A stretch of 64,000 nucleotides of DNA from Bacteroides faecis MAJ27 (GCF_900106755.1 NZ_FNNN01000006.1:124001-188000), one strand, 5' to 3'; positions 8,396 through 18,243 are shown, numbered from the stretch's first letter. Numbers and translations are program-made. Notes: generated by a model not told the origin, from the sequence alone.

Positions 8396-10774
8396 ATGAA
8401 AAGACTCCTGTCAGTTCTGCTACTTTGCCATATAACAATCTCCTTCCTATGGGCACAGCCTGTCCATCAAGTGAAAGGTACAGTCATTGACAAATCCAGC
8501 CGCCAGCCTCTGGAATTTATCAATGTAATGATTGTCGGACTAAACAAAGGAGGAGTGACGGATGCGGAAGGAAAGTTTTCGATAGAACAGGTTCCTCCCG
8601 GCATCTACCGCCTGCAAGCATCAGCTATCGGATACAAAACCGTCACTACCCCCGAATATATTCTATCGACCAGAGATCTGCACATACAGATAGAAATGGA
8701 AGAGAACCAGACGGAGCTTGAAGGAGTAACCATTACCGCCTCCCCCTTTCGCCGCGACATTGAAAGTCCGGTCAGCCTGCGTATCATCGGATTGCAGGAG
8801 ATAGAAAAGAGTCCGGGAGCCAATCGGGACATTTCACGCATCGTACAGTCTTATCCGGGAGTCGCCTTTTCGCCGATAGGATACCGCAACGACCTGATTG
8901 TACGCGGCGGATCACCTTCCGAAAACCGCTTTTACCTGGACGGAGTAGAGATTCCCAATATCAACCATTTCAGTACACAAGGAGCATCGGGCGGTCCGGT
9001 AGGTATTCTCAATGCCGATCTGATACGTGAAGTGAACTTCTATACCGGAGCTTTTCCGACGGATAAAGGAAATGCGCTCAGCTCTGTGCTCGACTTCAAA
9101 TTGCGTGACGGAGACATGGAACGCAATTCCGTGAAAGCCACTCTCGGAGCTTCCGAAGTATCTTTGGCTTCCAACGGACATCTGGGTAAAAAGACTTCCT
9201 ATCTGGTTTCCGTCCGTCAGTCCTATCTGCAATTTCTGTTTGACATGCTCGGTCTGCCCTTCCTGCCCACCTTTACGGATGCACAGTTTAAGCTGAAAAC
9301 AAGGTTCGACGCACAAAACGAATTGACCGTACTGGGACTGGGCGGCATTGACAAAATGAAGTTAAACACCAAAGCCGACGATGAAGATAATGAATATATA
9401 CTCAGTTACCTGCCTAAGATTCAGCAAGAGACATTCACACTTGGCGCTGTATACCGGCATTATGCAGGGGCACACGTACAGTCGGTCATCGCCAGCCACA
9501 GTTATCTGAACAACCGGAACACCAAATACCGGCAGAACGACGAAAGTAATCCGGACAACCTCACGCTCCGTCTCCGTTCTACGGAGCAGAACACTCAGTT
9601 CCGTCTGGAAAACAGCTCTTCTTTCCGCAACTGGAAAGTGACTGTCGGAGCCAATCTGGACTATAGCCAATATAGCAACACCACTTTCCAAAAGGTGTAC
9701 ACCGACCATGCGCAGACATTTGACTATCACACCTATCTGGACATCATGCGCTGGGGACTTTTCGGAACGATCAACTATACTTCGATAGACGAACGCTTTA
9801 CGGCTTCGCTCGGTCTGCGTGCCGATGCCAATAATTACTCGGCAGCCATGAAGGATATGACCGATCAGCTCTCTCCCCGCCTGTCGCTTTCCTATCAACT
9901 GACGGAACACTGGTCGCTAAGCGGAAATGCGGGACTTTACTACCAGCTGCCTCCCTACACCGCTCTCGGCTTTAAAAACAATAACGGACTCTATGCCAAC
10001 AAATATGCGCTCCGCTATATGCAAGTCAGTCAGGGAAGCATAGGCATCAACTGGCGAAAAGGTGATACCTTCGAAGTATCCCTCGAAGGGTTCTACAAAG
10101 ACTACGACAAAATCCCCCTTTCCGTAGCCGACGGCATTCCGCTGACCTGCAAAGGAAACGATTACGGAGTGATAGGCAACGAACTGCTGACTTCCACCGC
10201 ACAGGGACGCTCATACGGAGCAGAGCTTCTCCTCAAATGGCTGATTGCCAAGAAGCTGAATCTGGCCTCCTCCTTCACGCTCTTTAAAAGCGAATACCGT
10301 AACAATAAAGAAAGCGAATATATCGCCTCCGCATGGGACAACCGCTTCATCTTCAACTTACGGGGTACTTATAACCTCCCCCGACATTGGAGCGTCGGGA
10401 TGAAAGTCAGCTGCATAGGCGGTGCTCCCTACACTCCTTATGATGCCGACAAATCCTCTCTGGTAACAGCCTGGAACGCTCAGGGAAAACCGTATTACGA
10501 CTATACCCGATATAACGAAGAACGGCTTCCGGCCTTTACTCAGGTAGATATACGCATAGATAAAACATTTTACCTGAAACGCTGTATGCTGGGCTTCTAT
10601 ATCGATTTGCAGAATATTGCAGGCAGCAAACTGAAACAGGCGGATGTATTGATGAGCACAGGGGTAATTAAGAATCCGGACGCACCCATAGCCGAGCAGC
10701 GGTATGTCATGAAGTCCGTCAAACAGGAAAGCGGTACACTGCTGCCGACTTTAGGAATTACATTTGAATACTAA
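8396..10774 (+). CDS. TonB-dependent outer-membrane receptor
   Basis: A 792-residue outer-membrane protein. After the signal peptide (ending near FLWAQ) comes a carboxypeptidase-regulatory-like beta-sandwich (about 22-105), then a plug (RDISRIVQSYPGVAFSP, DLIVRGGSPSENRFYLDG) and a C-terminal beta-barrel ending in an aromatic residue (TFEY). No SusD gene follows, so this is not a glycan SusC pair; a metal, siderophore or peptide ligand is possible. The plug motif VRGGSPSENRFYLDG is typical of the family. The M48 protease gene begins 33 bases after the stop and may be co-transcribed. The ligand is unknown. Confidence 0.88.
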   Translation: MKRLLSVLLLCHITISFLWAQPVHQVKGTVIDKSSRQPLEFINVMIVGLNKGGVTDAEGKFSIEQVPPGIYRLQASAIGYKTVTTPEYILSTRDLHIQIEMEENQTELEGVTITASPFRRDIESPVSLRIIGLQEIEKSPGANRDISRIVQSYPGVAFSPIGYRNDLIVRGGSPSENRFYLDGVEIPNINHFSTQGASGGPVGILNADLIREVNFYTGAFPTDKGNALSSVLDFKLRDGDMERNSVKATLGASEVSLASNGHLGKKTSYLVSVRQSYLQFLFDMLGLPFLPTFTDAQFKLKTRFDAQNELTVLGLGGIDKMKLNTKADDEDNEYILSYLPKIQQETFTLGAVYRHYAGAHVQSVIASHSYLNNRNTKYRQNDESNPDNLTLRLRSTEQNTQFRLENSSSFRNWKVTVGANLDYSQYSNTTFQKVYTDHAQTFDYHTYLDIMRWGLFGTINYTSIDERFTASLGLRADANNYSAAMKDMTDQLSPRLSLSYQLTEHWSLSGNAGLYYQLPPYTALGFKNNNGLYANKYALRYMQVSQGSIGINWRKGDTFEVSLEGFYKDYDKIPLSVADGIPLTCKGNDYGVIGNELLTSTAQGRSYGAELLLKWLIAKKLNLASSFTLFKSEYRNNKESEYIASAWDNRFIFNLRGTYNLPRHWSVGMKVSCIGGAPYTPYDADKSSLVTAWNAQGKPYYDYTRYNEERLPAFTQVDIRIDKTFYLKRCMLGFYIDLQNIAGSKLKQADVLMSTGVIKNPDAPIAEQRYVMKSVKQESGTLLPTLGITFEY

Positions 10775-10807
10775 CACTATTATAATAATAACGAACTAAA
10801 ATTCACT

Positions 10808-11596
10808 ATGATGAAAAAACAAATTGCATTAGTGGCCCTGTTATTTCTGGGCATGAGCTGTTTCAACGCTTCGGCACAATTCGGAAAAAAATTCAATGTA
10901 GGAAAAGCTCTTCAAGCAGGCAAGGATGCCGTGCAGGCAATCACCTTATCGGATGCCGACATCGCTGCCATGAGCAAAGAATACATGGAATGGATGGACA
11001 AGCATAATCCACTGGCCAAACCGGACAGCGAATACGGAAAACGTCTGGAAAGACTGACCGGCAACATCAAAGAAGTGGATGGCATGAAAGTAAACTTTGG
11101 CGTATATGAAGTAGTGGACGTAAACGCTTTCGCCTGCGGCGACGGCAGTGTGCGTATCTGTGCCGGACTGATGGACGTCATGAACGACGAGGAAGTAATG
11201 GCAGTCATCGGTCATGAAATCGGACACGTTATCCATACCGATTCTAAAGATGCCATGAAGAATGCCTATCTCCGCTCGGCAGTAAAGAATGCGGCAGGAG
11301 CAGCCAGCAGCCAAATCGCCAAACTGACCGACTCTGAACTGGGAGCAATGGCAGAAGCACTTGCCGGTGCGCAATACTCACAAAAACAAGAGTACGAAGC
11401 CGATGCCTATGGGGTAGAGTTCTGCGTAAAAAACAACATCGACCCTTATGGCATGTACAAATCACTGAATAAACTTCTCGAATTGTCCAACGGAGCTCCC
11501 GCATCTTCCTACATGCAGAGAATGTTTTCTTCACACCCCGACACAGCCAAACGTGTAGCCCGTGCTAAAGAACTGGCTGATAAATACAAACAATAA
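10808..11596 (+). CDS. M48-family metalloprotease
   Basis: A 262-residue exported protein with a signal peptide (about 1-24, ending at ASAQ). The zinc-protease signature HEIGH is at residues 136-140, and the third ligand is probably E197 in EYEADAYG, the usual M48 arrangement. It has no transmembrane segments apart from the signal, so it resembles the periplasmic Loi/BepA-like M48C group rather than HtpX. Such proteins act in envelope protein quality control. It follows the TonB-dependent receptor gene closely, and a strong terminator follows it. Confidence 0.87.
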   Translation: MMKKQIALVALLFLGMSCFNASAQFGKKFNVGKALQAGKDAVQAITLSDADIAAMSKEYMEWMDKHNPLAKPDSEYGKRLERLTGNIKEVDGMKVNFGVYEVVDVNAFACGDGSVRICAGLMDVMNDEEVMAVIGHEIGHVIHTDSKDAMKNAYLRSAVKNAAGAASSQIAKLTDSELGAMAEALAGAQYSQKQEYEADAYGVEFCVKNNIDPYGMYKSLNKLLELSNGAPASSYMQRMFSSHPDTAKRVARAKELADKYKQ

Positions 11597-11621
11597 GAAA
11601 GACTCAAAATCAGAAATAACT

Positions 11622-11672
11622 AAAGAACATATTCCGGGAGCATTTACTTTGCAATCCCGGAATATGTTCTTT
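11622..11672 (+). terminator. 18-bp perfect hairpin terminator
   Basis: Arms 11622-11639 and 11655-11672 are perfect complements with a 15-nt loop, 25 bases after the M48 stop codon. The T tract is short. Confidence 0.75.
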
Positions 11673-11814
11673 GCTTATTAAACACCCTTCATTTCAAAGC
11701 ATACATTACTATTCCGCACCAATTGTTTATTAAAAAATCATTAATATACAGTACATATTTGCATGACGTCGTGATTTCATGTAATTTCGAAGCAATAATC
11801 ATTTTAATCCATTT

Positions 11815-13104
11815 ATGGAATTTCTTATTATACTTTTCTTACTTGTACTGAATGGCATCTTTGCCATGTACGAAATTGCGCTGGTATCTTCCAGCAAAGC
11901 ACGTCTTGAAACTCTCGCCGGAAAAGGCAATAAATCTGCACGTGGAGTACTGAAACAATTGGAAGAACCGGAAAAGTTCTTGTCCACTATCCAAATCGGT
12001 ATCACCCTTATCGGTATCGTATCCGGTGCCTATGGTGGGGTTGCCATCGCAGACGATCTTGTTCCGTTCTTCTCTCTCATACCGGGAGCAGAAGCCTATG
12101 CCCGCAATCTGGCAATGATTACCACAGTAGTAATCATCACCTACCTCTCTCTTATCATCGGCGAGCTGGTACCCAAATCCATTGCCCTCAGCAATCCGGA
12201 ACGGTACGCAACTCTGTTCAGTCCGATTATGATTTTATTGACGAAAGTTTCCTACCCGTTCGTCTGGCTGCTTAGTATCTCCACTCGTCTGCTGAACAGA
12301 ATCATCGGCGTGAAGAATGAAGAACGCCCGATGACACAGGAAGAAATCAAGATGATTCTCCACCAAAGTTCGGAACAGGGAGTGATCGACAAAGAAGAAA
12401 CGGAAATGCTGCGTGACGTATTCCGCTTCTCGGACAAACGCGCCAACGAACTGATGACGCATCGCAGAGATCTTGTCATCTTCCATCCCGACGATACGAA
12501 AGACAAGGTGATGAAGACCATCGAAGAGGAACACTACAGCAAATATCTGTTGGTAGACGAGCGAAAAGATGAGATTATCGGTGTGGTATCCGTAAAAGAT
12601 ATTATTCTGATGGTAGGCAACAAAAAGGAGTTCAACCTGCGTGAAATAGCCCGTCCGCCACTGTTTATTCCGGAAAGTTTATATGCAAATAAAATATTAG
12701 AGCTATTCAAGAAGAACAAAAACAAGTTCGGAGTTGTTGTTAACGAGTATGGTAGTACAGAGGGTATCATCACCCTGCACGACTTGACCGAAAGTATCTT
12801 CGGAGACATCCTTGAAGAGGATGAAATGGAAGAAGAAGATATCGTCAGAAGGCAGGATGGTTCGATGCTCGTAGAAGCCTCGATGAACATCAAGGACTTT
12901 ATGGAAGAGATGGGAATCTTATCTTATGAAGATCTGGAAGACGAAGACTTCACTACCCTCGGAGGATTGGCAATGTTCCTGTTGGGCGGTATCCCGAAAG
13001 CCGGAGATATCTTCACCTACAAGAACCTGCAGTTCGAAGTGGTGGACATGGACCGTGGACGAGTAGACAAACTGCTGGTCATCAAACGGGACGAAGAAGC
13101 ATAA
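11815..13104 (+). CDS. CNNM/CorC-type membrane protein (DUF21-CBS-CorC_HlyC)
   Basis: A 429-residue protein with the classic layout: an N-terminal DUF21 membrane domain (about residues 1-180, four hydrophobic segments including ILFLLVLNGIFAMYEIAL), a CBS-domain pair (about 210-330, with LMTHRRDLVIF and NKFGVVVNEYGSTEGIITLHD), and a C-terminal CorC_HlyC domain (about 345-425). The family handles Mg2+ efflux or cation balance; older annotations say 'hemolysin', which is misleading. Length is normal. The small lipoprotein gene downstream may be co-transcribed but looks functionally unrelated. Confidence 0.9.
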   Translation: MEFLIILFLLVLNGIFAMYEIALVSSSKARLETLAGKGNKSARGVLKQLEEPEKFLSTIQIGITLIGIVSGAYGGVAIADDLVPFFSLIPGAEAYARNLAMITTVVIITYLSLIIGELVPKSIALSNPERYATLFSPIMILLTKVSYPFVWLLSISTRLLNRIIGVKNEERPMTQEEIKMILHQSSEQGVIDKEETEMLRDVFRFSDKRANELMTHRRDLVIFHPDDTKDKVMKTIEEEHYSKYLLVDERKDEIIGVVSVKDIILMVGNKKEFNLREIARPPLFIPESLYANKILELFKKNKNKFGVVVNEYGSTEGIITLHDLTESIFGDILEEDEMEEEDIVRRQDGSMLVEASMNIKDFMEEMGILSYEDLEDEDFTTLGGLAMFLLGGIPKAGDIFTYKNLQFEVVDMDRGRVDKLLVIKRDEEA

Positions 13105-13166
13105 AGAAAATAATAACCCGAGCAATATTAGCTCACTATATTTATATTAACTTAAAGCACTTAACG

Positions 13167-13643
13167 ATGAAAAAAGTAATTATGTTAGCAGCAGTCGTAG
13201 CTGCTTTGGCATCTTGCCAATCAAAAGCCAACAAAGCCGCAGAGGCAGAAGCAGACAGTCTTTCCATAGAAATGGCTCCGATCACAGAAGTGACCGAAGT
13301 TTATGAAGGAACACTTCCTGCAGCCGACGGCCCGGGTATCGACTACGTATTAACACTGAATGCTGCAACTGATGGTGTAGATACCACGTATACTCTGGAT
13401 ATGACTTACCTCGATGCAGAAGGTCAGGGTAAGAACAAAACCTTCTCTTCGAAAGGAAAACAACAGACTGTCCAAAAAGTAGTGAACAAAAAACCTACCA
13501 AGGCTGTTAAGCTGACTCCGAATGACGGCGAAGCTCCAATGTACTTCGTAATCGTCAATGACACTACCCTGCGTCTGGTAAACGATAGTTTGCAGGAAGC
13601 TGTCAGCGATCTGAATTATGATATCATCAAGGTAAAGAAATAA
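13167..13643 (+). CDS. NlpE-like lipoprotein
   Basis: A 158-residue lipoprotein with a clean lipobox (ALASC). The mature part holds YEGTLPAADGPGIDYVLTL, matching the N-terminal barrel of NlpE ('copper resistance'/envelope-stress sensor) proteins, and a C-terminal beta-rich section. The CxxC of E. coli NlpE is not visible, so a copper role cannot be claimed. It has its own bidirectional terminator downstream. It may report on lipoprotein or surface state, by analogy only. Confidence 0.75.
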   Translation: MKKVIMLAAVVAALASCQSKANKAAEAEADSLSIEMAPITEVTEVYEGTLPAADGPGIDYVLTLNAATDGVDTTYTLDMTYLDAEGQGKNKTFSSKGKQQTVQKVVNKKPTKAVKLTPNDGEAPMYFVIVNDTTLRLVNDSLQEAVSDLNYDIIKVKK

Positions 13644-13671
13644 ATAACCTAAACCCTAACCAGTAAATAAA

Positions 13672-13704
13672 ATGCTCTGCGAATGACCGGTCTTCGCAGA
13701 GCAT
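13672..13704. terminator. 12-bp bidirectional terminator
   Basis: Arms 13672-13683 and 13693-13704 are perfect complements between the convergent NlpE-like and GH88 genes, with T-rich sequence on one side and A-rich on the other. Confidence 0.85.
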
Positions 13705-13712
13705 CTTTATTT

Positions 13713-14933
13713 CTATCCCAGCACTCCTTTCCCTTCCTGCAGGCGTTTCAGACGAAGCAACGCTTCGATATAATAATAATCCGCATAAATAATAGAAGCA
13801 TCTATTTCCGAATGCGCCGGCCAGTGTCCCGTGCTATGAAGCAGGAAAGCGGGATTGCTCTTACCACTCTGATAACGGTCAGAGCTTAAGCTTGCCAGCA
13901 TTTCTATGGCGGCATCTTTATATCTTTTTCCTTTACCGTTCGGAAGATAGGTGGATAGTTCGAGCAATGCGGAAGCAACTACCGAAGCTGCCGAAGCGTC
14001 GCGGGGAGCATCCGGAATCCCCGGTGCGCTGAAGTCCCAATAGGGTATCTTATCCTCCGGCAGGCGTTCCAGATAGACATCCGTCACTTTCTGTGCAAAG
14101 TCCAGATATTTAGGATCTTTGGTTTCACGGTAGACTACCGTATAGCCATAAACAGCCCATGCCTGTCCGCGTGCCCACATGGTGCTGTCTGCATATCCCT
14201 GATGGGTGACTCCCTTGATCAGATTTCCTGTAATGGTATCGTATACCGCTACGTGATAGGAGGTATAATCCGGTCGGAACTGGCATTTCATAGTCTTATC
14301 GGCGTGGGATACCGCAATATCATACAGGTAAGGATTGCCCCCGTTCTTGGATGCCCAAAAAAGCATTTCAAGGTTGATCATATTGTCCATGATAGTATTG
14401 TGGGGCCAGTTGCGCGGTTCCACTTCGCGAGGCCATGACAGCATGGTGCCGACTACCGGATTAAATAAAGTAGCCAATGAGTCAGCCGTATCCAGAATTA
14501 CCTGTTTATAAGCGGGATTCTTGGTCAGACGATATCCGTTGCCATAGCTGCAGAAAACGAGAAATCCCAAATCATGGTCATAAGCCGGAATACGGGAAAG
14601 GAATTCCAGTGAAGCGGTGAATTTCTCGGCTTCTTCCAGAATGTGCTTATCTTGTGTGTACTCGTAGTCATACCACAAGACACCGGGCCAGAAACCGGCA
14701 CACCATTCTTCCTTCGTTGCTTTCCGACAGTTCCAATGATGCTCATCCGCCATGATGTTACGCGGCATCATCGTATAGTCTATCCCTGAATCTCCTTTCA
14801 GTTCGACCAATGTACGTTGGGTCTGTTCTGCGCAATAGCCTAAAGCCTTATTCACATCCAAAGTACCGGAAGTCCGATGGGCACAAGCACAAAAGCCTAG
14901 CACTACAACCAACCCTGCTACAATCTTCTTCAT
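13713..14933 (-). CDS. GH88 unsaturated glucuronyl hydrolase
   Basis: A 406-residue lipoprotein (signal ending LGFCAC). The (alpha/alpha)6 GH88 family cleaves unsaturated uronic acids that polysaccharide lyases leave at non-reducing ends. Seen here are the catalytic-Asp region NTIMDNMINLEMLFWAS, the TMWARGQAWAVYGYT segment, and DFSAPGIPDAPRDASAASV. It lies 46 bases after the GH43 gene on the same strand, so the two probably form an operon. In this locus it would finish lyase products and release 5-keto-4-deoxyuronate. Distinction from GH105 rests on these motifs and is fairly secure. Confidence 0.88.
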   Translation of the reverse strand: MKKIVAGLVVVLGFCACAHRTSGTLDVNKALGYCAEQTQRTLVELKGDSGIDYTMMPRNIMADEHHWNCRKATKEEWCAGFWPGVLWYDYEYTQDKHILEEAEKFTASLEFLSRIPAYDHDLGFLVFCSYGNGYRLTKNPAYKQVILDTADSLATLFNPVVGTMLSWPREVEPRNWPHNTIMDNMINLEMLFWASKNGGNPYLYDIAVSHADKTMKCQFRPDYTSYHVAVYDTITGNLIKGVTHQGYADSTMWARGQAWAVYGYTVVYRETKDPKYLDFAQKVTDVYLERLPEDKIPYWDFSAPGIPDAPRDASAASVVASALLELSTYLPNGKGKRYKDAAIEMLASLSSDRYQSGKSNPAFLLHSTGHWPAHSEIDASIIYADYYYIEALLRLKRLQEGKGVLG

Positions 14934-14979
14934 TTTTCGTTCTTATATCTTCGTGTTAGTTCTTATTTTCTATTCTCAT

Positions 14980-16632
14980 TTATTCGTTCGTCATCCGGAA
15001 CCAGTCGACATCTGCCCAGCCTCTGTTTCCGTCATTAGGAGTGACACAGAACAATCCGACCTTGGCTCCAATCCATTTTCCCTGCCGGGCTGTGAAAGCA
15101 TCGCCTACTGTGGTATATTTCTTTCCGTTCAGGCTATAAGCAAAGGTACAAACGGCCCCTTTGGTTACTTTCACCCTCAGATAAACGGTCTTCCATTCAT
15201 TATCGGCAACACCCGGCATCTTCAGATATTCTACCGGAAAGCTCGCCAGTTCTTTTACTTGTTCGGGATTCTGTTGTTCCGCATCTTTGCATACGGCTTG
15301 CTGCAGGATAAATTTATCGCCGGCCTTACGGACAGACAAATAACTATAATCCCATCCCATCACGATGATACCTGCCTGTTCCCCATCCTGCTTAGCTGTA
15401 AACGTCAGCTTGGCAGTAGCTGTAAACTCCTCCGCCGGAAACTTCTGCATCAACAGATTGGGGACTTCCCAGAAGTTTACGAATTCTTTGGAAAGGCTGC
15501 CTGCGTATAGCCGGATATACCCCAAGTCGGTGGTAAAGCCATAAGTATCTTTCTTATTGGCATGCCATTGCCATTGCAACCCCAGATGGCGGGTATTGAA
15601 TTCATCGCTCTCCGGAGGGGTCGCTACCGGATATGTTCTTCCTACATTCGGTTTCTTATAAGTAGTTACAGGTTCTCCACAGCCATCCATGTCCTTATCG
15701 GCTCCGATGACAGGCCAGTCATTGATCCACTTCATCGGATTCAGGTGAATAACACGTCCATAAGCACCCTGATCCTGGAAATGTACAAACCAGGATTCCC
15801 CTGTATTCGTATCTACCCAACCTCCCTGATGAGGACCGTTGACCGTCGTCTTTCCCTGTGCCATTACAATCTTTGACTCGTAAGGACCATAGATATTTCT
15901 GGAACGAAGCACCAACTGCCAGCCGGTAGCAACTCCGCCGGCAGGAGCAAATATATAATAGTATCCGTTCCGCTTATAAAGTTTCGGACCTTCTACCGTA
16001 TGATTCTTACCGTCGTTTCCATCGAACACCATCACCGGGTCAGAAATCACTTCTGTTCCTTCGGCATTCAGTTCGCAGATGACCAGAATACTGTTCACTC
16101 CACTACGGCTTCCCGCGTAGGCATGTATCAGATATACTTTCCCGTCTTCATCCCAAAGAGGAGTCGGATCAATCATTCCTTTCCCCGCCTTTACCAATAC
16201 CGGTTTAGTCCATTCCCCTTCCGGATCTTTTGCTTTTATCAGATAGATGCCGTAATCCGGATCACCCCAATAAATATAGAATTCTCCGTTATGAAAACGG
16301 ATTGCCGGTGCCCATACTCCTTTGCCATGCTGCGCTTTATCAAAGAACTCTTGCGGTTCCTGAACCGGCAGGGCGTAATTCACAAGTGACCAGTTTACCA
16401 GATCATTGGAGTGAAGTATAGGAAGTCCCGGGATGCAGTTAAAGCTGGAAGCTGTCATATAGAAGTCATCTCCCGCCGCGCACACATCCGGATCGGAATA
16501 ATCGGCATAAAGAACCGGGTTCTGATAAGTGCCGTCGCCCTTGTCAGCCACCCAGGTCCTAGAAATTTCCTGTGCACTTGCCACAAAACAGCAAGCCATC
16601 ATTCCTGCTATAAACAGAGTCTTTTTACGCAT
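14980..16632 (-). CDS. GH43-family glycosidase
   Basis: A 550-residue secreted enzyme (signal peptide to ASAQ, about residue 20). The five-bladed propeller carries the GH43 triad: base D47 in YSDPDV, pKa-modulating D155 in MIDPTP, and acid E214 in TVEGPKLY. A beta-sandwich of the GH43 C-terminal type covers about residues 345-550. Members cleave arabinofuranosyl, xylosyl or galactosyl side chains; the layout resembles subfamily 12-type arabinofuranosidases, but that is from memory. It starts the GH43-GH88 transcription unit. An imperfect half of an upstream 26-bp palindrome overlaps the leader (16634-16643). Confidence 0.88.
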   Translation of the reverse strand: MRKKTLFIAGMMACCFVASAQEISRTWVADKGDGTYQNPVLYADYSDPDVCAAGDDFYMTASSFNCIPGLPILHSNDLVNWSLVNYALPVQEPQEFFDKAQHGKGVWAPAIRFHNGEFYIYWGDPDYGIYLIKAKDPEGEWTKPVLVKAGKGMIDPTPLWDEDGKVYLIHAYAGSRSGVNSILVICELNAEGTEVISDPVMVFDGNDGKNHTVEGPKLYKRNGYYYIFAPAGGVATGWQLVLRSRNIYGPYESKIVMAQGKTTVNGPHQGGWVDTNTGESWFVHFQDQGAYGRVIHLNPMKWINDWPVIGADKDMDGCGEPVTTYKKPNVGRTYPVATPPESDEFNTRHLGLQWQWHANKKDTYGFTTDLGYIRLYAGSLSKEFVNFWEVPNLLMQKFPAEEFTATAKLTFTAKQDGEQAGIIVMGWDYSYLSVRKAGDKFILQQAVCKDAEQQNPEQVKELASFPVEYLKMPGVADNEWKTVYLRVKVTKGAVCTFAYSLNGKKYTTVGDAFTARQGKWIGAKVGLFCVTPNDGNRGWADVDWFRMTNE

Positions 16633-16785
16633 ATTACCTAACTAATCAATTCATTCAAAAAAACTAAATGTTATTCCTAAAAACAGGCTCTTTTCACCTT
16701 TATAAAAAGCTAACCGCTCCGAAAACTGAATTCATTATCTTATTTCAACAATCTATTTACTGACCTATTTGCTTATATATACGAA

Positions 16786-16811
16786 GAGAGTTAGGTAATT
16801 ACCTAACTCTC
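16786..16811. promoter_or_regulatory. 26-bp perfect palindrome, operator-like
   Basis: The sequence gagagttaggtaa and its reverse complement meet with no spacer. Ten bases of the half-site (ttacctaact) recur at 16634-16643 just upstream of the GH43 start. No GC-rich stem or T tract is present, so a protein-binding site is more likely than a terminator. Confidence 0.65.
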
Positions 16812-16874
16812 CCATGAATATTTTCCTATTTATCGATGATTCATCCATCACACATTTACTCTTTTTAAAGAAAA

Positions 16875-16931
16875 TAGTTTTCTATAGAGAACGATTCTTT
16901 TCAAAAATCGTCTTCTATAGAAAACTATTAA
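16875..16931. repeat. 24-bp imperfect inverted repeat upstream of the ATPase gene
   Basis: Arms 16875-16898 and 16908-16931 match at 22 of 24 positions, with the outer 16 perfect, around a 9-nt loop. The right arm ends 3 bases before the -7 box, so a bound protein or cruciform would cover the promoter. Confidence 0.8.
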
Positions 16932-16934
16932 TTA

Positions 16935-16942
16935 TCTTTGTA
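16935..16942 (+). promoter_or_regulatory. -7 box (TATCTTTG) for the AAA/DUF4143 gene
   Basis: Exact consensus match 33 bases before ATG 16975, directly after the inverted repeat. Confidence 0.6.
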
Positions 16943-16974
16943 CAGTTATAATTCCATCAAAACAGCAATTATAT

Positions 16975-18243
16975 ATGGAAAGAGAAATCATCCGCAAGAT
17001 CATTATTGAGGGACAGGAATTCGTAAATGAAATACCTTTGATAAAACGTCCTTTCTTTTTTGAGAAGAATGGAAATTATGTATTTGTCGGTATCAGACAA
17101 GCAGGAAAGTCCTATCTACTATATCAACGTATCCAGCAGTTAATAGAAGAAGGGCATAGTATTGAAGAAATGGTATACATTAACTTCGATGACGAACGTT
17201 TGCGCCAGTTCACCACTCATGATTTCGACCTCATTCTACAAGCCTATGCCAGCATGTTTAATCTTCGTCCTATACTCTTTTTCGACGAAATACAGAACAT
17301 AGAAGGATGGGAGAATTTCGCCCGGCGATTAGCCAATCAAAAATATAATGTCTATATCACCGGAAGCAATGCCAAAATGTTAAGTCGTGAAATCGCAACA
17401 ACCTTGGGAGGACGTTATTGGAACGCTGATGTATACCCCTATTCTTTCTTCGAATATTTAAAAGCTAAAAATATCACTTTGGCTACCAACTGGATGTACG
17501 GAAAACAAAGTGCGGAGGTAAGTAAGCTATTCAATGATTATTTTTCATTCGGCGGATTTCCTGAATTGGTGGATATTATTGCAAAAAGAGCTTGGCTAAA
17601 TGACGTATACAGCAAAATATTTTTCAGTGATTTAATCGTACGCAATAAAATAAGAAACGAAGAAGCTATGGGATTGCTGGTCAAACGATTGGCAGAAGGT
17701 GTCAAACAGCCCGTATCACATACAAGATTAGCCAATTTGATTAGCACTGCGGGAATAAAGATTAGTAAAGCGACAATTATCGATTTCATAAAATATTTAA
17801 AGGAATCATGCCTACTTTTTCCGTTAGAGAACTATGCAGCGAAGTTTGCTGAACGTAATTCGAATATGAAATATTATTTCATTGATAACGGATTGCTTCA
17901 CATATTCCTGACCGATGCTAATACCAGTCTACTGGAAAACATAGTGGCTATACAACTCTATAAAAAATACGGAAATGAGGTCTATTTCTATAACCAGAAT
18001 ATTGAAGTAGACTTCATTATTCCGGAGCAAAAGACTGCATATCAGGTCAGTTACTCTTTAATGGACGAAAATACCTATCAGCGGGAAACTGAAGCATTAA
18101 TCAAACTCAATACAGTTTTTCCAATGGAACAAATGTATATCATTACCAAAGATGAAGAGCGTACTATTGCTCATGAAAAGGGCATAAACATAGAAGTTAT
18201 CCCTGTTTGGAAGTGGCTGTTAAATGAAACAATTATAAAATGA
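16975..18243 (+). CDS. AAA ATPase with DUF4143 domain
   Basis: A 422-residue protein of the AAA_14-DUF4143 type. Walker A is GIRQAGKSYLL (G44-K45-S46) and Walker B is LFFDEIQ (D104-E105). The C-terminal DUF4143 portion includes NIEVDFIIP and AYQVSYSL, a nuclease-like E-x-D...Q pattern. The family is common in prokaryotes and its cellular role is poorly known; links to genome defence or toxin control have been suggested but not shown for this gene. It is the only plus-strand gene inside an otherwise minus-strand glycan locus, with its own promoter, inverted repeat and strong terminator, which suggests an inserted cargo gene. Confidence 0.85.
   Translation: MEREIIRKIIIEGQEFVNEIPLIKRPFFFEKNGNYVFVGIRQAGKSYLLYQRIQQLIEEGHSIEEMVYINFDDERLRQFTTHDFDLILQAYASMFNLRPILFFDEIQNIEGWENFARRLANQKYNVYITGSNAKMLSREIATTLGGRYWNADVYPYSFFEYLKAKNITLATNWMYGKQSAEVSKLFNDYFSFGGFPELVDIIAKRAWLNDVYSKIFFSDLIVRNKIRNEEAMGLLVKRLAEGVKQPVSHTRLANLISTAGIKISKATIIDFIKYLKESCLLFPLENYAAKFAERNSNMKYYFIDNGLLHIFLTDANTSLLENIVAIQLYKKYGNEVYFYNQNIEVDFIIPEQKTAYQVSYSLMDENTYQRETEALIKLNTVFPMEQMYIITKDEERTIAHEKGINIEVIPVWKWLLNETIIK

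Larger units (their letters stand above)
16633..16974. other. Divergent control region GH43 / AAA ATPase
   Basis: A 342-base AT-rich gap containing a 26-bp perfect palindrome (16786-16811), a long inverted repeat (16875-16931) and a -7 box for the ATPase gene (16935-16942). No coding sequence is seen. Confidence 0.7.

Noticed and set aside
14953..15510. 185-codon plus-strand ORF antisense to GH43
   Set aside because: Shadow of the GH43 gene, whose catalytic triad is intact.
16875..16931. Invertible promoter
   Set aside because: The arms are only 9 bases apart, too close to flip a promoter; an operator or cruciform is more likely.
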